DNA from: Christensenella massiliensis
GTDB taxonomy: Bacteria; Bacillota; Clostridia; Christensenellales; Christensenellaceae
Reading direction: 5' to 3'
Assembly: GCA_900155415.1 (NCBI GenBank)
Contig: LT700187.1
Location: forward strand, 1,984,001-2,048,000
Length of the DNA: 64,000 bases
Positions 53,968 through 60,422 of this stretch are shown here, one piece after another. Made by a program: the position numbers and the translations under genes. The notes under the pieces are model-generated. The model was given only the letters and a program-made list of their open reading frames with translations. It made no database searches and had not been told where the DNA came from. Every line of letters starts with the position of its first letter. The stretch's first letter is position 1.

Positions 53968-55584
53968 ATGAAAAGGATAATCTGTCTGGCAGTTGTATTG
54001 CTGATGATTGTTTTCTCAATAGCAGGATGTACTCAAGAAGGGCAACAGCAATCGTCAGAACCTACAGAAACGACTACCTCAAGTGCTGAACAACAGGAAA
54101 GCGAAGAACAGTCAAATGATGAATATGAAGATGAACTGTTTGCGGAAGCGGCACAATTCTTAAATAATAAGGATTATGTTTCGGCGCATGAAGTAGCGGA
54201 AAAAAGCACATCGGGGAAATGCAGGGATGCGGTTGAATATGCTATTGCAGATGCGTTTTCAAGGGAAATGTTATATGGAGTGAATGTTATTACTGAGATT
54301 CTTAATACGGTAACCGCTGAAAGCAATGTGATAAATGACACGATGTTAAAAGCGGTAGCTAATGTACCCGTATTGGCTGAAGAGCGGGTAGAGCCGTTAT
54401 ATCGGATTACGAGTGAAATTCCGAAAGATATTTTACCAGAGGAAGTACATACGAACTACGATAGTTATCTACAGTTGTTGGATTTAGGCAAGCAAATACT
54501 GTCTACTTTACCGGACTGTTGGAATGATTCGGGGGAACAAACGGAATATATGACTGAATGGAACGCTATATCTGCAACTTATAGCGAAATGTTGACACCA
54601 ACCTTAGATACTACTCAATACCTAAACGAAGGATATACACTTCCGGCAGAGTACCGTGAATTATTGGATGCGAACGTTTTCTTTAATTATGGGTCGGGTA
54701 CAAGTGCATTAAAGATAGATGATGATAGTTCGCAGGCTACGGAAGGCGATTTCCGAAATGCTGTATGGGGAATGTCGCAGGATGAAGTAAAACAGTCGGA
54801 AACCGTAGAATTGATTGATGTGAACGGCGTATTGGGCAGCGGTGAATTTTCAAATTGGGAAGATGACATCGTACAGCGAGAACTTGATGGTAGTACAGAT
54901 GTATACTTATATGGCGCGGTAACCGATAATGAGGGAGCGGAAAACATCATTTCGCATGTTTTCTACGGATTCAATACGAACGGGCAACTATCCAACGTAA
55001 GGGTTTACATTGGGAAAGACGTAGGAAGTTATGCCGATGCAGAAGAACAAAAGGCTATTGCCACGCAACTTTATAATACTTTTACGGAAAAATATGGGGA
55101 ACCGGTATCCGCTTCTGATGAAAAAGATAGTGGCGCATGGCAAACGGACAGAAGTGTCGTTGCATTAAATTGCCAAAATAACGAAGAGCGGGGATGGGAA
55201 GGGATTTGGTTACAATTTATATCGCAGACGATTGACCTATCGTCATCTGTAGAAGATTCTGATGTACAGGAAGATAAATCGACAAATAAAAGTACAACGG
55301 TCAGTCAAAGCAACGCGGTAAATAGGGCAAAAAGTTATTTAGATTATACGGCGTTTTCGAGACAGGGATTGATAGAACAGTTGGAATACGAAGGATTTTC
55401 AAATGCAGATGCGACCTACGGCGCAGATCATAGCGGTGCAGACTGGATGGAACAGGCGGTAAAAAAGGCAGAAAGTTATTTAGAATATTCGTCTTTTTCA
55501 AGGTCGGGGCTGATAGACCAGTTGGAATATGAAGGATTTACGCATGAACAGGCAGTACATGGCGTTAATTCAGTCGGATTATAA
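53968..55584 (+). CDS. lipoprotein with two Ltp-type repeats
   Basis: 538-aa exported lipoprotein: signal peptide with lipobox SIAGC (Cys at about residue 21), Ser/Glu/Gln linker, a helical domain (about 45-250), a FRNAVWGMSQDEVKQSE block (about 262-278) of the type found in bacterial lipoproteins, a second acid-rich linker, then two C-terminal repeats (about 450-494 and 495-538). Each repeat has A..YL.YtaFSRqGLIeQLEYEGF and is the Ltp domain ('host cell surface-exposed lipoprotein'). In phage TP-J34 the Ltp lipoprotein blocks DNA injection by other phages. So superinfection exclusion is a strong hypothesis. It is followed closely by a paralogous lipoprotein. Confidence 0.75.
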   Translation: MKRIICLAVVLLMIVFSIAGCTQEGQQQSSEPTETTTSSAEQQESEEQSNDEYEDELFAEAAQFLNNKDYVSAHEVAEKSTSGKCRDAVEYAIADAFSREMLYGVNVITEILNTVTAESNVINDTMLKAVANVPVLAEERVEPLYRITSEIPKDILPEEVHTNYDSYLQLLDLGKQILSTLPDCWNDSGEQTEYMTEWNAISATYSEMLTPTLDTTQYLNEGYTLPAEYRELLDANVFFNYGSGTSALKIDDDSSQATEGDFRNAVWGMSQDEVKQSETVELIDVNGVLGSGEFSNWEDDIVQRELDGSTDVYLYGAVTDNEGAENIISHVFYGFNTNGQLSNVRVYIGKDVGSYADAEEQKAIATQLYNTFTEKYGEPVSASDEKDSGAWQTDRSVVALNCQNNEERGWEGIWLQFISQTIDLSSSVEDSDVQEDKSTNKSTTVSQSNAVNRAKSYLDYTAFSRQGLIEQLEYEGFSNADATYGADHSGADWMEQAVKKAESYLEYSSFSRSGLIDQLEYEGFTHEQAVHGVNSVGL

Positions 55585-55626
55585 ATACGCTCTATGCTGA
55601 ATGACAACGGAATGCGGGAAAGGAAA

Positions 55627-56367
55627 ATGAAGATGAAAAAGATTGTAGGTTTGATTTTAACCATATGTTTTATTTGTGTATTCCTGATTTGCGGATGCTC
55701 TCAAGCACAGGCAATACAAGAGGCCATCGGTAATAAAGATTTTGGAATGGCACGTACGCAAATTGAAGAAATACAGGGCGGTTCTGAAAAAGATGAAATC
55801 ACGGAGAACTACGAGGATGCGTTGTTTGCTGAAGCCGCGCCTTTATTAAATGACCATCGGTTTATAGAAGCAGATGAATTAGGAAAGCAAAGTATATCAG
55901 GAAAAGCACAAGAAGCGATTACACATATCATTTTACAATATTATGTAGCTAGCCTTGGTGATGGATTTACTGCGATTACAAATTCTACATCAAGTGCGAT
56001 GGATATGATGAATATCGATAAGTCAGCGTCTATGAGCGCGTTTTCAACATTTGCAGAAGCATTTACACCTTATATAGAATTGAATGACGAAGTACCAAAA
56101 GATATACTACCGGATGAATTTTCAGAACTTCATGAGCTCGCGGGAACGCTATTTTCAGATGTTTATCATGTATTTGCTGAAATTCATAACCATATAGATG
56201 AAAATGGGCAAGTAGATAACGAATTTAATGAATTATTTGCTAAGGTTAGTAGTTCGCTATCTACTATATCCATCATGCTGCAAGATTTATCACAGCAATA
56301 TACGGGCTTCGCCTATCAATTGCCGGAGGAGTACAAAGAGTTGATAACTTTACCATCCATATCCTAA
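55627..56367 (+). CDS. second lipoprotein, paralogous to the first
   Basis: 246 aa with signal peptide and lipobox LICGC (Cys at about residue 20). Its helical domain matches the first lipoprotein's: (E)DALFAEAAPLLND against (E)DELFAEAAQFLNN, (E)VPKDILPDE against (E)IPKDILPEE, and LPEEYKELI against LPAEYRELL. It lacks the WGMS block and the Ltp repeats. The ATG at 55627 has GGGAAAGGA upstream. The tandem pair arose by duplication and loss or gain of the C-terminal part. It may be a partner or an immunity-type sister. Confidence 0.65.
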   Translation: MKMKKIVGLILTICFICVFLICGCSQAQAIQEAIGNKDFGMARTQIEEIQGGSEKDEITENYEDALFAEAAPLLNDHRFIEADELGKQSISGKAQEAITHIILQYYVASLGDGFTAITNSTSSAMDMMNIDKSASMSAFSTFAEAFTPYIELNDEVPKDILPDEFSELHELAGTLFSDVYHVFAEIHNHIDENGQVDNEFNELFAKVSSSLSTISIMLQDLSQQYTGFAYQLPEEYKELITLPSIS

Positions 56368-56481
56368 AAATGACTAAACCGTGATGCAGAAAATAATATC
56401 GGAATAGAAACGGGCAGAAATTATTAGCGGATATTTTTATTATGTTACGAAAAAAAGATGTACTAGTATAGGATGATTAGC

Positions 56482-56513
56482 GGGATTTTTAAGTGATATA
56501 TTCCCGCTTTTCA
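56482..56513 (+). terminator. intrinsic terminator after the lipoprotein pair
   Basis: GCGGGA and TCCCGC pair around a loop of AT-rich sequence, followed by TTTTC. Confidence 0.6.
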
Positions 56514-56762
56514 CTTATAATAACAATGCCGTATAACATTTTTTTACGGTATAACGCAAAAGAAAATGTCTATATAATTTATAGGCATTTTTTATGCTTA
56601 TATTTATACGGAAGCAAAATCATTTTTTTGATTTTGCCTGTGAATGTGTATTTTGCGTTTTAAGGTGTTTTGACAGGCATGTGGTGCTTTTGATTGCTTG
56701 TATCATAAATCTGTTCTGAGGAGGTTATATGAGACGACAACGCTATATCTGATTGATTTATG

Positions 56763-56881
56763 TCTATAAAGGTATACCTTTACAGATAAGAAAAAAGAGG
56801 ACTGAATCGTAGGAAATAACCGTCTTTAAATTATAAAAAATAATTTAAAGATATATCTGTAAACATATTGACATTTAGAGA
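56763..56881 (+). repeat. three-subsite res-like array upstream of the serine recombinase
   Basis: Three palindromic sites share arms beginning TCTNTAAA. Site 1 (56763-56786, 24 bp): TCTATAAAGGTA with an almost exact inverted arm. Site 2 (56823-56851, 29 bp): TCTTTAAATTAT with an exact inverted arm around AAAAA. Site 3 (56856-56881, 26 bp): TCTGTAAACATA with arm TCTCTAAATGTC. Order, with the longest site in the middle and the nearest site overlapping the promoter, mirrors res sites I, II and III of Tn3/gamma-delta resolvases. Confidence 0.7.
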
Positions 56882-56896
56882 TATACCCGATATAAT
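56868..56896 (+). promoter_or_regulatory. consensus promoter of the serine recombinase
   Basis: TTGACA (56868-56873), 17 nt and TATAAT (56891-56896). The -35 box lies inside array site 3, so the recombinase would repress its own gene. Confidence 0.75.
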
Positions 56897-56926
56897 TCCG
56901 GTATCAAACAAGGACGGTGGTCTACA

Positions 56927-57535
56927 ATGTGTGAAATGAGAATACACGGATATGCGAGAGTATCTTCTAAAGACCAAAATGCGGAACGGCAGATTGCGGC
57001 ATTAAAGGAGTTTGGCGTACATGACAGGGATATTTACACAGATAAAATAAGCGGGAAATCCTTTGACCGTCCTGCTTATAATACAATGATAAATACGCTC
57101 CGCAAAGGGGATTTACTTGTTATCCAATCCATTGACCGATTGGGACGCAATTATACTGAAATACAAGGGCAATGGAAACATATCACGGAAGATGTAGGAG
57201 CGGATATTAAAGTGTTGGATATGCCTCTTTTGGATACACGGACAACAGGGGAAACGATAGACAGCCGTTTTGTTGCTGATTTAACGTTACAAATACTTTC
57301 TTATGTGGCGCAGAAGGAACGGGAAAGCATCAAGGTAAGACAGGCGCAAGGCATAGCGGCGGCAAAGGCGAAAGGAAGGGTGTTAGGCAGACCAAAAGCC
57401 ACTTATCCCGATAATTGGAAAGAAGTATACAAAGAATGGAAAGAGGGGGCTATAACAGCGGTCAAGGCGATGGATAAATTAGGGTTGAAACGTTGCACGT
57501 TCTATAAATTGGTGAAGCGGTATGAAGCGCAATAG
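56927..57535 (+). CDS. serine recombinase (resolvase/invertase)
   Basis: 202-aa small serine recombinase of the Tn3-resolvase/Pin type. The catalytic Ser is in GYARVSSKDQN (about residues 10-20), the Arg/Asp region is LVIQSIDRLGRNY (about 62-74), and the C-terminal helix-turn-helix is at about 165-200 (AITAVKAMDKLGLKRCTFYKLV). In the same direction as the array of inverted sites upstream. It would resolve dimers or cointegrates of the island or an excised circle, or invert a segment; no second array is seen in the window. Coding is AT-rich, as in the rest of the island. Confidence 0.88.
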   Translation: MCEMRIHGYARVSSKDQNAERQIAALKEFGVHDRDIYTDKISGKSFDRPAYNTMINTLRKGDLLVIQSIDRLGRNYTEIQGQWKHITEDVGADIKVLDMPLLDTRTTGETIDSRFVADLTLQILSYVAQKERESIKVRQAQGIAAAKAKGRVLGRPKATYPDNWKEVYKEWKEGAITAVKAMDKLGLKRCTFYKLVKRYEAQ

Positions 57536-57566
57536 TGGTATATGATACAAGTATGAAAGGCAAATT

Positions 57567-58061
57567 ATGAGCAAGCAAGATTTTTTGTATAGCTTTGAAA
57601 TAAGTTACCAAGAAGCAATAGACACTATCAATAGAAGTTGTAGTAATTCAAATGGTGTTTCGCTTTCAAAAGAAGTACATCATAAATTAGGAATTTTAAT
57701 ACACTCGATGATGGATTTATGGGGCAGAATAGCGCCAGACAATAATAACATGCTTGAAGAAGAAAAAAAGATTATGCAGGCTTTTAGGTTTATTTGCAAT
57801 GAATTGAAGCATAACAAAGAATATATTAGTATTCACAAGAGGGTTAGCAGTTCAACTTTTCCCTTTTCTTTTCCTTTTCGGTTTGGTAGCAACTCTTATA
57901 TCGAATGGAAAGAGGCTGACGTTAAATCTAATATCAAATTTGAAAACCAACGAAAGGCCTATCAATCGATGTTAGCGGGGAAATCGGTAATAGCGACTAT
58001 TCAAACTGCAAGAGAGATAATCGAAAAATATATCTCTGGAAGTCGTTGTGATAATTTTTAA
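57567..58061 (+). CDS. unknown island protein (possible HEPN-like)
   Basis: 164 aa, soluble, mainly helical. FRFICNELKHNKEY (about residues 72-85) places a conserved-looking Arg then a Lys-His in one helix, loosely like the R-x(4-6)-H motif of HEPN ribonucleases (here with seven residues between Arg and His), so catalysis is not supported. The rest shows no motif. It stands between the serine recombinase (31 nt upstream, probable co-transcription) and the small peptide locus. Could be a toxin, an abortive-infection protein or none of these. Confidence 0.35.
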   Translation: MSKQDFLYSFEISYQEAIDTINRSCSNSNGVSLSKEVHHKLGILIHSMMDLWGRIAPDNNNMLEEEKKIMQAFRFICNELKHNKEYISIHKRVSSSTFPFSFPFRFGSNSYIEWKEADVKSNIKFENQRKAYQSMLAGKSVIATIQTAREIIEKYISGSRCDNF

Positions 58062-58079
58062 ATAGACAAGCAAATTTAT

Positions 58080-58107
58080 TTGACTATTAGCGAAAATAGG
58101 TTATAAT
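58080..58107 (+). promoter_or_regulatory. promoter of the putative antisense RNA
   Basis: TTGACT (58080-58085), 16 nt and TATAAT (58102-58107), with expected start near 58114. Confidence 0.7.
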
Positions 58108-58113
58108 AAAAGC

Positions 58114-58193
58114 AGGGACACAACCGCAAAGCGGTTAGCCCGCGAAGTTATTTCAAGTGAAAATAACTGCCCGTGCCGGGGCGGTTATTTTTT
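58114..58193 (+). ncRNA. putative antitoxin RNA
   Basis: A predicted transcript of about 80 nt with AACCGC-AAA-GCGGTT hairpin near its 5' end and an intrinsic terminator (58161-58193). It has no coding frame of note. It runs convergent to the mRNA of the small hydrophobic peptide; the two overlap at the terminator. GTTATTT (58148) / AAATAAC (58163) / GTTATTT (58184) can form alternative stems. Confidence 0.55.
58161..58193. terminator. shared bidirectional terminator of the two-RNA locus
   Basis: AAATAACTGCCC and GGGGCGGTTATTT form a stem with A's and T's outside, usable in both directions. The stop codon of the minus-strand peptide (58185-58187) is inside the stem. Confidence 0.7.
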
Positions 58194-58259
58194 ATCCTTC
58201 GAAATCTGCCAAACAATGATTAATATCACTGCAAAAACGACAAGATATTCCATTGGCAT
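58185..58259 (-). CDS. small hydrophobic peptide, putative type I toxin
   Basis: At most 24 aa, or 22 aa from the inner ATG at 58253, which has GGTG 6 nt upstream. The sequence core MEYLVVFAVILIIVW is a single membrane span and the tail QISKDKK is basic and polar, as in Fst/TxpA-type toxins that insert in the membrane. The mRNA is predicted to start near 58318 from its own promoter, and its 5' end (58291-58318) repeats that of the convergent RNA. The stop lies in the shared terminator. The architecture is that of type I toxin-antitoxin loci; activity is inferred. Confidence 0.6.
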   Translation of the reverse strand: MPMEYLVVFAVILIIVWQISKDKK

Positions 58260-58324
58260 CACCACTCTCTAGCCCTAAATAGGGAGATGTGGCTAACCGC
58301 CCGCTTTTGTATCCCTGCCCTTAT

Positions 58325-58353
58325 ATTTTATCATAGCGTGATTCAGCCGACAA
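58325..58353 (-). promoter_or_regulatory. promoter of the small hydrophobic peptide
   Basis: On the minus strand TTGTCG (complement of 58348-58353), 17 nt and TAAAAT (complement of 58325-58330). Confidence 0.6.
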
Positions 58354-58365
58354 TTAGTAACATTA

Positions 58366-58642
58366 GAGTGGGAATAGGGCAAGGGGATGGTAAACATTTT
58401 TCACCTTAATTGAAAAATAGAAGATTCTAGTTAGTAGGTAAATTCCCGAACGCTGATGCTAAAACAATAAATCAATATTCGTGACATATTAGATGATTTC
58501 CCACTGCAACGTAGGCAATTCCCACTGAAAAAAGGGGCTGTTTTTTAGTGGGAAAGGGCTCCAAAAGAGGATTTCATATGGTATGATATAAATGGTACAT
58601 GGAAACCACCTAGATTTTGAAAAACATGGTGGCTTTCCCACT
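58366..58642. repeat. cluster of AGTGGGAA words near the right end
   Basis: The octamer AGTGGGAA occurs five times in under 280 bp: plus strand at 58367-58374 and 58547-58554, minus strand at 58498-58505, 58519-58526 and 58635-58642. It also ends the guaA fragment (58970-58977) and lies at the left end (48064-48071), with a variant AGTGGGAG at the guaA stop (48010-48017). Confidence 0.7.
58598..58642 (-). repeat. right inverted composite end of the island
   Basis: On the minus strand AGTGGGAA (58635-58642), a 13-nt gap, then a 24-bp element (58598-58621) with core TTCAAAA..TAGGTGGT..CATG, matching the left end at 19 of 24 positions in inverted orientation. It contains a CCACC/GGTGG pairing like the left end. 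Confidence 0.6.
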
Positions 58643-58687
58643 ACAAACAAACCAATAGTGATGGGCGTAAATGGTTTTGTTATGCGG

Positions 58688-58980
58688 TTATTTTCCGTGA
58701 TGAAATTGCTAAAGCAGGGCTAGATGAGAAAATATGGCAGTATTTTGCAGTGTTGACAGATATGCGTTCTGTTGGTGTGATGGGAGATGAAAGAACCTAT
58801 GATTACACAGTTGCGCTTCGCGGTGTAACCAGCATAGACGCAATGACGGCAGATTGGGCGCGTATCCCATATGATGTGCTCGGAACAATTTCAAACCGAA
58901 TCATTAACGAAGTGGCCCATATTAACCGTATTGTTTATGACATTACGTCAAAGCCCCCGGCGACAATCGAGTGGGAATGA
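58688..58980 (+). pseudogene. duplicated 3' fragment of guaA
   Basis: The last 293 bp of guaA occur again, about 81% identical to 47728-48020 by hand count, with most differences synonymous (three amino-acid changes in 97 codons). It ends GAGTGGGAATGA, the same PPATIEWE C-terminus. There is no start signal, so it is a fragment. By hand count its last 228 bp are about 47% GC, close to the rest of guaA, whereas the tail of full-length guaA is about 57%. This fragment may therefore be the original host end, or a tail carried by the element from another host. Confidence 0.85.
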
Positions 58981-59272
58981 TTTCTCTCCTTTGAAGAGCC
59001 CGTAAATAAAGGCTTTTCGCCGCTTTGAAGCCCTTAATGGCAACATTATTTGGATGATTGCAAAAGTAAAGAGCTATCTGATTTCAAGTTGAAGTCAGAT
59101 AGCCCTTTTTTGTTGATATGTAAAATTGATTTATATTTTCTGTCGAATCATGCCGCTAAAAGTAAAGGTGAAATGCTGTCCTATAAAAATGGAAAAATTG
59201 TTTTCAATATCCGCAAGCGTTTGAAAATGATGCGAGATAAGGAAATCTTGTGAATAAAAAAGGAGTACAGAA
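58981..59272. other. region between guaA fragment and exonuclease pseudogene
   Basis: 292 bp. It holds the terminator above. An open frame at 59050-59253 runs through the terminator and has no ribosome site, so I do not call it. Confidence 0.5.
59073..59111 (+). terminator. intrinsic terminator downstream of the guaA fragment
   Basis: GCTATCTGA and TCAGATAGC form a 9-bp stem around a 13-nt loop, followed by CCTTTTTT. If the fragment is the old guaA end, this would be guaA's former terminator. Confidence 0.8.
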
Positions 59273-60183
59273 ATGGATACTATCATTCTGGATATGGAAT
59301 GGAATCAGCCGTTTAGCAAGAAAAGAATGGTGAAAAGCCCCGTGTGCTTAACCGGAGAAATTATACAAATAGGGGTAGTTAAACTGGATAAGAACTATTG
59401 TATTGTAGATACTTTTAAAATAATGATCACGCCGCAATATTATACCAAAATGCACAAAAAGGTTTCTGATCTCACGAAAATTACAACGGAGGAGTTGCAA
59501 TATGGTTTTTCATTTCCTGCTGCATTGAAATATTTTAGAGCGTGGTGCGGTAAAGAATTTATATTTCTGACATGGGGAACTGATGATATCACTACACTTC
59601 ATGCTAATCTGGAGCTTCACGGATTAGATTCCGCTTGGATTCCCGAATCATATGATATCCAGCCTATTTTTGACGAGCAGATTACGAAAGAAAAGCGTCA
59701 AGTATCCCTTTCCGATGCAGCAAAAAAATAGGTGCGCCAACACTTGAAGCTCATGATGCGTTACATGATGCAATAAATACAGCCAGTATTTGCCGATACC
59801 TTGACATGTCCAAAGGCATTGACGCTTATGATAAAATTCAAAAGAAAGGACAGAGCAATAAAAACTGCGTATTGTAAAAAAATTCGATAAGCTCTATTCT
59901 GCGAGGATGGCGGCTCTTGGAGATCCGCAATTGACCCGGTTCTATTGTGGATCATGCGGTTCACAAATTGTCTGCAAAGAGACTATACGGCAGAATACTG
60001 ATAAGTATATTGGGATTGGCTACTGCGAGAATGGAGAGGAAATATTTATTAGATTTTAAATTTAGAAAGTGCCGGAATGGCAATTTTTATGTTTCGCGTA
60101 TTATCTATCAAATGAATGGGAACAATAAACAATATCATTTGCTGAAAAAGCAGAAAGTCGAAGAAGCTCTGGATACCTATTAA
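59273..60183 (+). pseudogene. frameshifted DEDDh 3'-5' exonuclease (KapD/ERI-1-like)
   Basis: The first 152 codons carry exonuclease motif I (IILDMEWNQ, about residues 4-12) and the domain up to SLSDAAKK, then a stop. The next frame continues with IGAPTLEAHDALHDAINTASICRYLD (motif III, H..D), starting inside the A7 run 59722-59728. Another frame resumes after an A5 run (59860-59864) as KLRIVKKFDKLYSARMAAL and FYCGSCGSQIVCKE, a zinc-finger-like tail, and a third shift at T4 (60054-60057) restores FKFRKCRNGNFYVSRIIY to the stop at 60183. Each break is one base in a homopolymer, so the full protein (about 300 aa) is interrupted. It is probably dead unless the breaks are sequencing errors. Confidence 0.8.
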
Positions 60184-60422
60184 TAAAATTTATCAGTTTG
60201 AAGATCTGTCCTATAGCTTATAGCTATCGCTCAAAAGCCAGATATTTTGGAAATACAGAAGGTAGGGAAGGGGGATGAAATAAATTATATTCGGAATATA
60301 TCGAACAATAAAGATACGATTGGATAAATAGTTCGATAGTATATTGCGCTATGTTTCCCTTTCAAGTATGATAAATACGTAAGCTTTTTGGCTTATATAT
60401 CATATTTGCAGGAGGTATCATA
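60184..60422. other. leader region of the purine permease
   Basis: 239 bp with no gene. I looked for a purine riboswitch (conserved TATA...GTTTCTACC...CCGTAAA core) and did not see one. No clear promoter boxes beyond AT-rich sequence. The ribosome site GCAGGAGGTATCATA precedes the ATG at 60423. Confidence 0.5.

Larger units (their letters stand above)
56368..56926. other. intergenic region before the serine recombinase
   Basis: About 560 bp. It contains a GCGGGA/TCCCGC terminator (56482-56513), a CCGTA/TACGG hairpin near 56530, a perfect ribosome site (GAGGAGG) with a seven-codon frame (ATGAGACGACAACGCTATATCTGA, from 56730), and then the three-subsite array 56763-56881 with the recombinase promoter. 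Confidence 0.5.
48021..58980. mobile_element. integrative island at the 3' end of guaA
   Basis: About 10.9 kb, visibly AT-richer than its flanks, beginning with a tyrosine integrase 123 bp after guaA and ending at a second guaA 3' fragment. Cargo: possible DHH-like protein, SF2 helicase, XRE repressor, unknown protein, two related lipoproteins, serine recombinase with a res-like array, unknown 164-aa protein and a small-peptide/RNA locus. The guaA 3' end is a known target for genomic islands and integrative elements. Inverted composites at 48064-48106 and 58598-58642 mark probable recombination ends. No transfer, relaxase, capsid or terminase gene is seen, so it is probably mobilised in trans. 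Exact boundaries are uncertain by tens of bases. Confidence 0.8.

Noticed and set aside
59050-59253. Open frame of 67 codons after the guaA fragment
   Set aside because: It runs straight through a strong intrinsic terminator and has no ribosome site.
59722-59731. Programmed -1 frameshift at A AAA AAA in the exonuclease gene
   Set aside because: The heptamer fits, but two more single-base breaks downstream in other homopolymers make decay the better explanation.
60184-60422. Possible purine riboswitch before the purine permease
   Set aside because: The conserved core words of the purine aptamer are absent on the plus strand.
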